Origin: Methanomassiliicoccaceae archaeon UBA113
Lineage (GTDB): Archaea; Thermoplasmatota; Thermoplasmata; Methanomassiliicoccales; Methanomethylophilaceae
Length of the DNA stretch: 39,815 nucleotides
Reading direction: 5' to 3'
Assembly: GCA_002506175.1 (NCBI GenBank)
Contig: DAXB01000019.1
Location: 23,227-63,041, forward strand
Part shown: in pieces, positions 8,424-17,260 of the stretch
How the letters are laid out: each line of letters starts with the position of its first letter
Numbering within the stretch: the stretch's first letter is position 1
Notes under the pieces: model-generated
Databases searched by the model: none
The model's input: only the letters and a program-made list of their open reading frames with translations
What the model was told of the DNA's origin: nothing
Program-made: the position numbers and the translations under genes

Positions 8424-9845
8424 ATGATTTCTCTTCGGATGTTGGACAAGCACAGATTATGGAAGATTGGGGTCACCGTTATGGCGGTTTTGATGTTCTT
8501 GATGGTGTATCAGTGTCTTGTATTGTGTGCGTTCTACACTCCTATCGATTATAAACCCGCCACCATAGTCAGCATCTCAGTCAACATGCTGTGCATGATC
8601 ATCACATTGTTCATCTACGTCGGTTCTGTCTTTGACAGATGGCTCAGAGGAAGATCGCAGAACGTATTCCTGATTATGGGATTCTTCGAATGCCTGACCT
8701 TGAACTGCACGCTTGTAATATGTTACGTAAACGGCATCCCGGATATGTTGCTGGCAAATAAGATTACAAATCTGATATACTTCTCAGCTTCCGTGGTTAT
8801 GCCGCTTCTGCTTTGGTATTATGTTACTAGTCAAAACGACAGCTACATTGCAGGATTATCACACAGGATCGTCAATATTGCATTCGGGATCGGTTGTATT
8901 CTGCTTGCAATTAATTTGTTCACCGGTTTCATTTATTACTTCGATGAGACGGGACTCTATCAGCGTACAGATTTGTTCTGGGTGTCGTTCGTCATGCCTG
9001 TTACCATTATCGCGATATCGATTTATTGGGGATTCCATAGCATGAAAACAGGTCTGGAGAAGTTCACAATCGGAGTCTTCATCTTGTTTACACTCATTTT
9101 CGGATTAATACAGGTATTCAACATAGACATCCAAGTGATGTACATCGGAGTGCTGTTCTCCATGCTGGCAGTTTATTGCAACATCTACATCATGAGGGGG
9201 TATGATCTTGCAAAGAAGGATGTTCAGCTGAACGCGGAGAAGAATGCCGCCCTCGTATCTCAGATAAGGCCGCACTTCCTCTACAATGTTCTCAACACCA
9301 TCATGAGTATGGATGATGTCAATTTTATGAGAAAATCAATCGTCATGTTCGGGAAATACCTCAGAGGAAATCTCGATATCCTGTCTTTGGAGAGCACTGT
9401 GCCGTTCACGAAAGAATTGAATCACGTCAAGACATACATCGAGCTTGAGAAAATCCGCTACGAAGACAAACTGACCATCAAATACGAGATATCAGCCATC
9501 GACTTCGAAATACCTCCTCTATGCGTCCAGGTTTTGGTTGAAAATGCGATAAAACACGGTATCAGCAAACGCGAAGAGGGTGGAATCGTAGTCATCAAAT
9601 CATATGCGGATGAAGAATCCTATTTCGTGGAGGTTAACGATACGGGTGTGGGTTTCGACACATCGGTGCCACCTTCTACAGAGCGCTCTCACATAGGGGT
9701 CGATAATGCGCGTACCCGTTTGGCTAACATGGTAGACGGAACCCTGGCTGTGAAGAGTACTATCGGAGTCGGTACTGAAACAAAGATAATGATACCCAGA
9801 AAGACGTTGGAACACAGTCAAAACTATGTTGAGGCTGTCATATGA
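8424..9845 (+). CDS. LytS/YehU-type membrane sensor histidine kinase (first of pair)
   Basis: Membrane histidine kinase. About 250 N-terminal residues hold seven to eight hydrophobic helices. They are followed by the HisKA_7TM/LytS-style phosphoacceptor QIRPHFLYNVLNTI, whose His is residue 298 counted from the upstream ATG at 8382, and by the ATPase motifs LVENAIKHGI (N box), DTGVGFD (G1) and IGVDNAR. Three starts are possible (8382, 8424, 8439). 8424 is chosen because it gives a short N terminus, but there is no clear ribosome binding site. The ATG of the next kinase overlaps this gene's TGA (ATGA at 9842-9845), so both are made together. No extracytoplasmic sensor domain is seen, so the signal is probably sensed in the membrane. 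Confidence 0.92.
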   Translation: MISLRMLDKHRLWKIGVTVMAVLMFLMVYQCLVLCAFYTPIDYKPATIVSISVNMLCMIITLFIYVGSVFDRWLRGRSQNVFLIMGFFECLTLNCTLVICYVNGIPDMLLANKITNLIYFSASVVMPLLLWYYVTSQNDSYIAGLSHRIVNIAFGIGCILLAINLFTGFIYYFDETGLYQRTDLFWVSFVMPVTIIAISIYWGFHSMKTGLEKFTIGVFILFTLIFGLIQVFNIDIQVMYIGVLFSMLAVYCNIYIMRGYDLAKKDVQLNAEKNAALVSQIRPHFLYNVLNTIMSMDDVNFMRKSIVMFGKYLRGNLDILSLESTVPFTKELNHVKTYIELEKIRYEDKLTIKYEISAIDFEIPPLCVQVLVENAIKHGISKREEGGIVVIKSYADEESYFVEVNDTGVGFDTSVPPSTERSHIGVDNARTRLANMVDGTLAVKSTIGVGTETKIMIPRKTLEHSQNYVEAVI

Positions 9846-11257
9846 ACCGGAATCATTCCAGTTGGGATAATGTCATCTTCCTATTGGCCGTATTGATGGT
9901 GATTATGGATGCCATTGTGGCGATCGTGCTTTTAACAGGCTCCCCAACGAATGAAAAACCTGTTACAATCTCCAACATCGCTCTATGCACTACCGGACTG
10001 ATTGTTGTTTTCATCCTTTTCTTCGGATGTGCATTGGACAGATCTAGAAAGGGCATCTCTCAGAACGCTTTCCTGCTGGTCATATTTGTAGAAGCGATTG
10101 CATTGTTCGTCGGTGTCCTGGGATTTTATATCGACGGAAAACCCGAATTCTATTATGTCAATGTGGCTGTGAATTTCGTCTATTATCTGGCCCCCATCTT
10201 TTTCGCTGCTTTGCTGTGGTTCTATATCAGTTATCAGATGGATACGTACAAGAAAGACTGGGCGTTTTACGCGGTCATAATCATGGTGGCGTTTGGAATC
10301 GTGGTGCTGGTGATCAATCTTTTCATTGGTAATCTGTACTCATTCACCCCTGAGGGCCTCTATGTACGTAAGGAGATATGGCCTTCCTTCATATCTCCGG
10401 TAGCACTGATCTTGATACTAGTTGTATGGGCTTTTATCAATCTCAAGTCTTTGGCAGAAAGACTTGTTATAATCGCATTCGTCTTCCTAATCATAATTCT
10501 AGAGGCCATTCAGTTCATTTATGACGGATATCAGCTCATGTTCACATGTGCTCTCCTCATCGTAATCATCTTCTACAGCAACATCTACATCAAGAGAGGG
10601 TATATGATAACAGAGAAGGATGTGGAAATCAGCAATCAGAGACATGCTGTAATGGTGTCGCAGATAAGGCCTCATTTCCTGTACAACGTTCTGAACACTA
10701 TCGCCAGCATGGAAGACCTGCCATCCATCAGGAATGCCATAGGGTTGTTCGGAAAGTACCTCAGAGGTAATCTGGACACGCTATCCATTACAGAACCAAT
10801 CCCCTTCACCAAGGAACTTGAGCATATACGTACATACGTGAGTCTGGAGAAGATCCGTTTCGAAGACAAACTCGATGTGAGGTATTCGTTGAAGGAGGTC
10901 GATTTCACAATACCTCCTCTGAGTGTACAGGTACTTGTAGAGAATGCCATAAGATATGGAATCTCCCGCCGTGAGAACGGCGGAACCGTAATTATCGAGA
11001 CGTACTCGGATGCCAACAACTACTATGCTTCAGTATCCGACGATGGAATCGGTTTTGATACTTCGAGTCTTATTTCGAAAGATGATTCCAATTCAGGAAT
11101 CGATAACACTCGCCATCGTGTCATGGATATGGTCAACGGAACCCTCACCGTTATTAGTGAACCGGGTGTGGGAACCGCAGCAACCATCAGGATTCCGCGC
11201 TACAGCAATAAAAAGAGAAAGCTCTGGCTGTTTAGCAGTAGGAATAAAGAGAATTGA
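9842..11257 (+). CDS. LytS/YehU-type membrane sensor histidine kinase (second of pair)
   Basis: A 471-residue paralogue of the preceding gene with the same architecture: hydrophobic helices to about residue 250, His278 within QIRPHFLYNVLNTI, N box LVENAIRYGI, G1 motif DDGIGFD, then SGIDNTRHRV and GVGTAATIRIP. Both catalytic and phosphoacceptor residues are intact in each copy, so neither is an obvious pseudokinase. Similarity is highest in the cytoplasmic half and low in the membrane half, which suggests a tandem duplication followed by divergence of the sensing part. The ATGA overlap implies coupled translation and possibly a heterodimer. The basic tail KKRKLWLFSSRN is unique to this copy. 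It converges on the response regulator gene eight bases away. Confidence 0.93.
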   Translation: MNRNHSSWDNVIFLLAVLMVIMDAIVAIVLLTGSPTNEKPVTISNIALCTTGLIVVFILFFGCALDRSRKGISQNAFLLVIFVEAIALFVGVLGFYIDGKPEFYYVNVAVNFVYYLAPIFFAALLWFYISYQMDTYKKDWAFYAVIIMVAFGIVVLVINLFIGNLYSFTPEGLYVRKEIWPSFISPVALILILVVWAFINLKSLAERLVIIAFVFLIIILEAIQFIYDGYQLMFTCALLIVIIFYSNIYIKRGYMITEKDVEISNQRHAVMVSQIRPHFLYNVLNTIASMEDLPSIRNAIGLFGKYLRGNLDTLSITEPIPFTKELEHIRTYVSLEKIRFEDKLDVRYSLKEVDFTIPPLSVQVLVENAIRYGISRRENGGTVIIETYSDANNYYASVSDDGIGFDTSSLISKDDSNSGIDNTRHRVMDMVNGTLTVISEPGVGTAATIRIPRYSNKKRKLWLFSSRNKEN

Positions 11258-11264
11258 ATCTGAG

Positions 11265-12077
11265 TCAGTGTTCTTGCTGACTTCGGTTCTTGAAATAATG
11301 CTCTTTGGACACTTCGGCCCAGGCGTAGTTTTCCATATACTGACCGAAGTATGTGTTCATACCCTCGGATTTTCCGTCGAGATAATCATAAAGATCGCAT
11401 TCAAACTTAGAAAGATCAACGGCGTAGTTATCCGGGTTCATGATGAGGATGTCGTCGGCATTAACCGCTTTGAGAGTATCAACAAGGTTCTTCATCATGG
11501 CTGAGAGACTCGTCTGGCTCTGCCTGGAGTATGTGGCATCAGATAGGACATTGGATACTAGTTCCCTCCTTGGAACGGAAAGCCCTCTTTTATCCACAAG
11601 GTAGGCAAGGATCTCCTTAGCCTGCCGTCTTGCGAATTGAAGCGCAACACCATCGACGAGTATGTCGAAGTTACCGAATGTGCGGATCACGATCCTCTTC
11701 TCTTCGGGTACGGGATTCCTAAGGTTGTCAAGCTCCTTTTTGATGTCTTCTGCCATGACGGGCTTCATCACATATCCGCTGATACGGAGGTCGACCGCTT
11801 GGACAGCGTAATCTGAGTATGCGGTGACGAATATGATGTTAATCTGGTTGTTGAGATCATGGAGTTTCTGAGCGAGCTCGATTCCGTTCATGACGGGCAT
11901 TTCGATATCGAGGAAAGCGACGTCAACATGATTGTTTTCCGCGAAAGAAAGAGCGGCAACCGGACTATCGAAGCTGTTCAAATCGATCGATGGTTCTGCC
12001 TCTCTGATTGCGTTGGTAACAGTCTTGAGAGAGCCGCGTTCATCGTCGACTGCAATGACTTTCAAATCTAACACCAT
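11265..12077 (-). CDS. Response regulator with REC and SARP/BTAD-like DNA-binding domain
   Basis: A 270-residue two-component regulator. The receiver domain (1-125) has the acidic pocket Asp11/Asp12, phosphoacceptor Asp57 in AFLDIEMPVMNGIE, the VTAYSD switch region, and the conserved lysine in VMKPV. From about 133 (RTFGNFDILVDG) it continues as an OmpR/SARP-type winged helix with a short BTAD-like helical tail, the arrangement known from bacterial (for example clostridial) regulators. LytS-type kinases usually pair with LytTR regulators, so the output domain here is different. It is tail-to-tail with the two kinases and is most likely their partner. Horizontal transfer from gut Firmicutes is a reasonable inference. 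A perfect inverted repeat lies just upstream of its start. Confidence 0.88.
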   Translation of the reverse strand: MVLDLKVIAVDDERGSLKTVTNAIREAEPSIDLNSFDSPVAALSFAENNHVDVAFLDIEMPVMNGIELAQKLHDLNNQINIIFVTAYSDYAVQAVDLRISGYVMKPVMAEDIKKELDNLRNPVPEEKRIVIRTFGNFDILVDGVALQFARRQAKEILAYLVDKRGLSVPRRELVSNVLSDATYSRQSQTSLSAMMKNLVDTLKAVNADDILIMNPDNYAVDLSKFECDLYDYLDGKSEGMNTYFGQYMENYAWAEVSKEHYFKNRSQQEH

Positions 12078-12086
12078 TGAATTTTG

Positions 12087-12111
12087 TTGATAAATTGTAC
12101 GTACTTATCAA
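12087..12111 (-). promoter_or_regulatory. Inverted repeat upstream of the response regulator gene, candidate operator
   Basis: TTGATAA and TTATCAA form perfect 7-base arms around an 11-base spacer, ten bases before the regulator ATG. A TATA-like ACTTATAAGT lies at about 12134-12143 on the minus strand, which would put transcription start next to the repeat. That position suits autoregulation. The role is inferred. Confidence 0.4.
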
Positions 12112-12251
12112 CGATGTATACAAAATGTGCATATTACTTATAAGTTGCTATTTTTTAACAGGCATTTAAACGATTGTATTGCAAGTAGATTATCTTACCG
12201 ATTCTATATACTATGACAAAAAACCTTTTTAGAATACGGTGATGCGATATT

Positions 12252-13595
12252 ATGACTGACAGAAGGATGCTCGCGATCCACGACATCTCATGCGTAGGAA
12301 GATGCTCCCTTACCGTAGCTTTACCCATAATTTCTTCATACGGGATCGAATGTTCCGTCCTTCCATCAGCAGTGCTTTCAACCCATACTGGGGGATTCAA
12401 CGGTTATACATACAGGGATCTTACAGACGACCTGATGGCCATATGCGACCATTGGAGGACTTTGGATCTTCGTTTCGATTCCTTCTACACAGGGTTCTTG
12501 GGATCCAAAGAGCAGATCGGAATAGTCGAGAAGATAATTGACTCTACATCTTCCGATGGTGCAAGGATTTATGTAGATCCGGTGATGGGGGACAAGGGAG
12601 TACTCTATCCGGTTTTCGATGACGACTTCCCTCATATCATGCGCGGACTGTGCGAGAAGGCTGACGTGATAATGCCCAATCTCACAGAGCTGTCCAGGAT
12701 GCTTGATTTCGAATACAGGGACGGACCATATTCCGAAGAATACATCTCTTCGGTGTTGGACAGAGCAGCGTGCCTCTGTGCCAAGACTATCGTTCTTACA
12801 GGAGTCAGTTACAGCAACGGCTCGGTCGGGGCCGTTTACAGAGATTATGTCACGGGTGAATGCGGCAGTGTCATGAGGCAGGAGATCGAGGGCTACTATC
12901 ACGGAACAGGAGATGTGTTCGGTTCTGCACTCGTGGGTGCCATGGAGAAAGGGCACAAATTAAGAGATTCTGTCAGACTCGCGGTCGATTTCACAGTGTC
13001 TGCTATAAAGAGGACGCATGATTCTGGGGCCGATACCCGTTACGGAGTCGATTTCGAACCAGGACTTCCCGACCTGATAATCAGGTCCAGAGCACTCATA
13101 GACGGGGTGTCCTTCGAGAAGGTTGCCGATGGATCGGGCATCAGCCGTGTGGCTGGAGCAGCATGCAACATCTGGAGAGAATGCTTCAGAGATCTCATCT
13201 CATCACAACAGATCGAATACATGGTCGACCGGTTCCAAAGCCAACATGCTATAGAAGGGCAGATAGCCGATGGATACACTTACGAGATACTGAGGTGCTG
13301 CGATTCGGATATCGGATTCATTGGATACCAGACTCAGGGGGACAGGATGTTCCTTTCCAAACTCTATCTGAGAGCCGAATACAGGGGGTTGGGATTCGCT
13401 TACGGAGCATTCAGGCATCTTGCCGATATCTCCATCGAGAAAGGGCTGCGTTCCATATACCTCACCGTATAGCGGGACAACCATCGTGCTGTTAATCTCT
13501 ACAAGCGTATGGGATTCGAGATCGTCGATCAGGTGGATAAACCGATCGGAGAAGGTTTCTACATGTATGACTACATCATGGAATACACCTTGTGA
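12252..13595 (+). CDS. Pyridoxal/pyridoxamine kinase fused to GNAT acetyltransferase, with in-frame amber (probable pyrrolysine) codon
   Basis: Residues 1 to about 285 are a PdxK/PdxY-type ribokinase-fold kinase that phosphorylates B6 vitamers to make PLP. They contain VLPSAVLSTHTGGFNGYT (37-54), the VDPVMGDKG segment (108-116), and the PfkB-type GTGDVFGSAL loop with catalytic Asp221. Residues from about 295 are a GNAT domain with the acetyl-CoA loop YRGLGFA (377-383). A TAG at 13470-13472 follows residue 406, and the same frame continues for 40 residues to TGA at 13593-13595. The joined sequence LTV-amber-RDNHRAVNLYKRMGF fits the GNAT consensus L-x-V-x3-N-x2-A-x2-LY-x3-GF exactly. The stop therefore sits at a variable position inside a conserved motif and is best read as pyrrolysine 407 of 447. 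GGTGAT at 12238-12243 supports the ATG at 12252. A nonsense mutation is the alternative. Confidence 0.85.
13470..13472 (+). other. In-frame TAG, probable pyrrolysine codon
   Basis: Amber codon within the GNAT coding frame, with conserved protein sequence on both sides and a TGA stop 40 codons later. No other gene in the window uses TAG as its terminator. Decoding as pyrrolysine needs pylT/pylS, which are not in this window. Confidence 0.75.
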
Positions 13596-13604
13596 GGATT
13601 ACTG

Positions 13605-15299
13605 ATGTTCATACCAACTACCGAGAAAGAAGTGAAATGCAGAGGCTGGGATTCGCTGGACATAATACTGGTTTCAGGCGACACCTATACGGACAACTCC
13701 TATAACGGTACGTCAGTGATCGGCCATTGGCTTATCGACCATGGTTTCCGCGTCGGCATCATAGCCCAGCCGGACATTGGTACGCCGGATGATATCACGC
13801 GCCTCGGGATCCCCGAACTGTTCTGGTCCGTATCTGCAGGATGCGTCGATTCGATGGTTGCCAACTACACCGCAATGAACAAGTTCCGCAGAGATGACGA
13901 TTTCACTCCAGGAGGAAGGAACGACAGACGCCCGGACCGTGCATGTATAGCGTACACTAACCTCATCAAGAAGCATGCCAAGGGCAAACCTGTCTTCTTG
14001 GCCGGTATCGAGGCCAGTCTCAGACGTATCGCACACTACGACTATTGGTCCGATTCGGTCCGCAGATCGGTGCTTTTCGATTCGAAGGCAGATGGAATCG
14101 TATACGGCATGGCAGAACTGAGCACGTTAGAACTGGCAGAACGTCTCAAGAACGGGGTCGATTGGAAGGACATCCTCGGTATCTGCTACGCTTCGTCGAA
14201 ACCGCCGGAGGGATTCACTGAGATACCATCTTATGAGGATTGTGCCCGCGACCCGTACTCGTTCAATCAGGCGTTTTACTCTTTCAGGGCCAATTGCGAC
14301 CCCATCACGGCCAAAGGTATGATTCAGAGGCACGGGGACAGGTATCTAGTTCAGAATCCTCCGCAGAGGCCTTTGACACGTCAGGAATTGGATTCCGTTT
14401 ACGAATCCGATTATGAGAACGCCGTACATCCATATTATGCGAAACAGGGGCCCGTCAAAGCCATGGAGACGGTCAGGAACTCAATCACGACCCACCGCGG
14501 ATGCTATGGGGATTGCTCATTCTGCGCCATCGCAGTACATCAGGGCCGTACCGTGATATCCCGCTCAAAGGATTCAATAGTCCGCGAGGTCGAATCATTC
14601 GCATCAAATCCCAGGTTCAATGGTATAATTCAGGATGTTGGGGGTCCGACCGCCAACATGTATTGCATAGAATGCCCAAAGAAATTTTCCGAAGGTGTCT
14701 GCACGGACAAGCGCTGTCTCGGTCCCGAGGTGTGCCGCAGTCTGAGGGTAAACCATTCTGAGCAGATTGACCTACTAAGGCGCATACGTGCCGTCAAGGG
14801 TGTAAAGAAGGTCTTCGTGAACTCAGGCATAAGGTATGATATGATCCTGGCCGACAAGGAGCACGGTCAAGAATATCTGGATACTCTCGTCAGGCATCAC
14901 GTTTCCGGCCAGATGAAGATTGCACCTGAACACACTTCAAAGAAAGTGCTCGATATCATGGGAAAACCCTCTGTTGGCAAGCTGCTTGATTTCAAGAGCA
15001 TGTTCGACAGCACCGTTTCCAAATGCGGGAAGGAGCTATTTCTGACGTATTATTTCATTGCGGCACATCCAGGATGCACCGACGACGACATGAAGGAGCT
15101 CGACAGATTCTGCCATACAAGGTTAAAGACCAATCCCGAACAGGTACAGATATTCACACCCACACCTTCGACCGTATCAACCTCGATCTATCTTACAGGA
15201 ACCGACGTGTCCGGTAGAAGGGTGTTCTCGGAGCATTCCATGCAGAGGAAGCACAGGCAGAAGGATATCGTGGTGAGGAAATCCGATGAAGGCCGTTGA
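13605..15299 (+). CDS. YgiQ-family radical SAM protein
   Basis: A 564-residue radical SAM enzyme of the YgiQ (UPF0313) family, whose reaction is unknown. The 4Fe-4S SAM cluster motif is C300-x3-C304-x2-C307 (HRGCYGDCSFC). The long N-terminal part (SGDTYTDNSYNGTSVIGHWL, GIEASLRR, HYDYWSD) is typical of the family and resembles a B12-binding-like fold. Additional cysteines at about 350-375 (MYCIECPKKF, CTDKRCLGPEVC) may hold another metal. The ATG lies nine bases after the TGA of the kinase-GNAT gene, with GAGG overlapping that stop, so its translation may depend on ribosomes that pass the upstream TAG. Its own end overlaps the next gene by 14 bases. Confidence 0.93.
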   Translation: MFIPTTEKEVKCRGWDSLDIILVSGDTYTDNSYNGTSVIGHWLIDHGFRVGIIAQPDIGTPDDITRLGIPELFWSVSAGCVDSMVANYTAMNKFRRDDDFTPGGRNDRRPDRACIAYTNLIKKHAKGKPVFLAGIEASLRRIAHYDYWSDSVRRSVLFDSKADGIVYGMAELSTLELAERLKNGVDWKDILGICYASSKPPEGFTEIPSYEDCARDPYSFNQAFYSFRANCDPITAKGMIQRHGDRYLVQNPPQRPLTRQELDSVYESDYENAVHPYYAKQGPVKAMETVRNSITTHRGCYGDCSFCAIAVHQGRTVISRSKDSIVREVESFASNPRFNGIIQDVGGPTANMYCIECPKKFSEGVCTDKRCLGPEVCRSLRVNHSEQIDLLRRIRAVKGVKKVFVNSGIRYDMILADKEHGQEYLDTLVRHHVSGQMKIAPEHTSKKVLDIMGKPSVGKLLDFKSMFDSTVSKCGKELFLTYYFIAAHPGCTDDDMKELDRFCHTRLKTNPEQVQIFTPTPSTVSTSIYLTGTDVSGRRVFSEHSMQRKHRQKDIVVRKSDEGR

Positions 15300-15957
15300 T
15301 GTCACCGATCGCGTATACCCGAACGATATGGATCCGTTCGATTCCTACAGGATAACGCTCAAACCTCATGCGCATCTGCATTATTCCTACGCAATCAGAG
15401 AAGGTTGTATGAACATCGAATTGTCGGATTACCTCCTCGATGCTCCAGATGCGGTTCTGCGTGATACATGCAAAGCCGTGGTCTCTTGGGCCGTCAGAGG
15501 CAAGTTCAGGGCTCCTCAGTCACTTATCGACTTCATCCATAGCGATAAGTTCATTGTCGGAAAGAGACCCCTATATCTGGAACGTAGCAGGACCGTCACT
15601 ATGGACCAACAGGGTCAATTCAAAAATATTCTCGATTCTGTGGAGCGTCTCAGGGAGTCGGGACTGATATTCGATGACGACATCCGTAACTCCTTTTTCT
15701 CGTGGGTTGAGCATATGGCGAAATACAAGTTCGGACAGTGCAACCAGCTATTCCGTGTAGTAACAGTCAATCCTGTTTTAGATTCGGAGGAAGTCCCCGA
15801 TTTCGTCCTAGATTACGTTGTCTATCATGAGATATTGCACCTGAGGCAGGACTCCACCAAGAATCGCAGGCCCCACAATGCCCAGTTCAAAAGTTGGGAG
15901 CATCAGTTTCCGATGTATGAACAAGCAGAATTCTATTTGAGGAACTTCTACCGCTGA
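15286..15957 (+). CDS. SprT-like/M48-type zinc metallopeptidase
   Basis: A 223-residue protein with the zinc-protease motif H181-E182-I-L-H185 and a likely third ligand His197 (RRPHNAQF), ending in the short helical WEHQFPMYEQAEFYLRNF region. The sequence leading to the active site (PDFVLDYVVYHEILH) is typical of SprT-like and related archaeal metallopeptidases, some of which act on DNA-protein crosslinks. No signal peptide or membrane segment is present, so it acts in the cytoplasm. It overlaps the radical SAM gene by 14 bases and is surely co-translated with it. The substrate is unknown. Confidence 0.85.
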   Translation: MKAVDVTDRVYPNDMDPFDSYRITLKPHAHLHYSYAIREGCMNIELSDYLLDAPDAVLRDTCKAVVSWAVRGKFRAPQSLIDFIHSDKFIVGKRPLYLERSRTVTMDQQGQFKNILDSVERLRESGLIFDDDIRNSFFSWVEHMAKYKFGQCNQLFRVVTVNPVLDSEEVPDFVLDYVVYHEILHLRQDSTKNRRPHNAQFKSWEHQFPMYEQAEFYLRNFYR

Positions 15958-16030
15958 AACATGATAATCAGCATCATTGATAATGAATTAGACTCAATAG
16001 TCTGATATTAACGTATGATATGCTACCATT

Positions 16031-17236
16031 ATGTTGAATCTGATCGATCGTTCGAAAGGGTGCCTGTTCGGAGGAGCTATAGGGGATGCATTCGGATATC
16101 CTATCGAATTCATGAGTCTAGAGGAGATAAGATCGGCCTACGGAGATGACGGATTAATCGAACCCATCCTATGTGATGGGAGATATCAGATCTCAGACGA
16201 TACTCAGATGTCCCTTCTGACTGCTGACGGGCTTCTGTTAGCATTGACCAGATACTGTACCAGAGGGATAGCCGGTGCGCCCTATTCCTATGTATACATG
16301 AAATACCGGCGCTGGGCACAACTGCAGGGTTATTCCGTCGAGGGTGATTCTTCAATCGGATCATGGCTCTTCGATGATCCGGCAATGTTCGCAGTACGCG
16401 CTCCTGGGACAACCTGCATGAATATGCTGTGTTGTAACAATGAGCCTTCCACGATGGATGAACCGAGGAATGAAAGCAAGGGCTGCGGAGGTTTGATGAG
16501 GGTTGCGCCAGTAGGTCTATTCTGCAACAGATACGATGGGGAACGTGCGATAGAATGGGCTGCGGAGATAGCAGCCTCAACTCATGGTCATCCTTATGGG
16601 TACATGTCTGCCGCTATTCTTTCCTCGATAATCTATCACATTACTCTGGGTGAAAGTCTTCATGATTCGATATCCAATGCAGAGGCCGATTCTCGTGAAT
16701 ACTTCCACGATCCATGCATCGAGGGCCTCTGCAGGACAGTGGATAATGCAGTAGAGCTATCATCATCAAGATACGATGACGAATATTGCTTGAGGTCTCT
16801 CGGAGAGGGATGGGTAGCTGAAGAGACTTTGGCCATGGCTGTATTCTCCTGTTTAAGATACTGCGATGATGTGAATGGATGCCTGAGGTGCGCTGTCAAT
16901 GTGACTGGGGATTCTGATTCCATAGGTTCTGTGGCTGGAAATATTATAGGAGCATACCTGGGGATAGATAAAGTAACGGCTGCCTTTGACATATCCAAAC
17001 TGGAATGTTCGGATATGATCAGGATTATCGCCGAAGATCTGGTCACAGAATGTCCATCCATCGAATATGGGCCAAGCGACAGGATATGGAATGAGAAGTA
17101 CATCTATTGCCGGAATCCGTACAATGGCGGTTCAGAACGTGATAGGCGATTTCGATTGTCCATCCGAATGACGACGCATTTGTTTTTTAAATGTAAATAT
17201 GATGTTGAGAACTGCGAAAGATTATTGTCAGAATGA
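16031..17236 (+). CDS. ADP-ribosylglycohydrolase (ARH) family protein
   Basis: A 401-residue hydrolase of the DraG/ARH family, which removes ADP-ribose from proteins or small molecules using two metal ions. The family signatures are complete: GCLFGGAIGDAFGYPIEF near the N terminus, S-D-D-T-Q-M at 55-60 (metal-binding Asp56/57), a GCGGLMRVAP segment (151-160), and GDSDSIGSVAGNIIGAYLG from 293 with the second metal-binding Asp pair. After about residue 345 there is an extra tail without known similarity. The gene starts 73 bases after the metalloprotease and 24 bases before the first Sel1 gene, which suggests it is transcribed with the latter. The physiological substrate is unknown. Confidence 0.93.
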   Translation: MLNLIDRSKGCLFGGAIGDAFGYPIEFMSLEEIRSAYGDDGLIEPILCDGRYQISDDTQMSLLTADGLLLALTRYCTRGIAGAPYSYVYMKYRRWAQLQGYSVEGDSSIGSWLFDDPAMFAVRAPGTTCMNMLCCNNEPSTMDEPRNESKGCGGLMRVAPVGLFCNRYDGERAIEWAAEIAASTHGHPYGYMSAAILSSIIYHITLGESLHDSISNAEADSREYFHDPCIEGLCRTVDNAVELSSSRYDDEYCLRSLGEGWVAEETLAMAVFSCLRYCDDVNGCLRCAVNVTGDSDSIGSVAGNIIGAYLGIDKVTAAFDISKLECSDMIRIIAEDLVTECPSIEYGPSDRIWNEKYIYCRNPYNGGSERDRRFRLSIRMTTHLFFKCKYDVENCERLLSE

Positions 17237-17260
17237 TCTTACAGCATCCAAGGTATTGTT

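Noticed and set aside
13470..13472. TAG taken as the true end of the kinase-GNAT gene
   Set aside because: The GNAT signature continues in the same frame across the TAG without gap, and TAG ends no other gene here. A recent nonsense mutation or sequencing error cannot be fully excluded.
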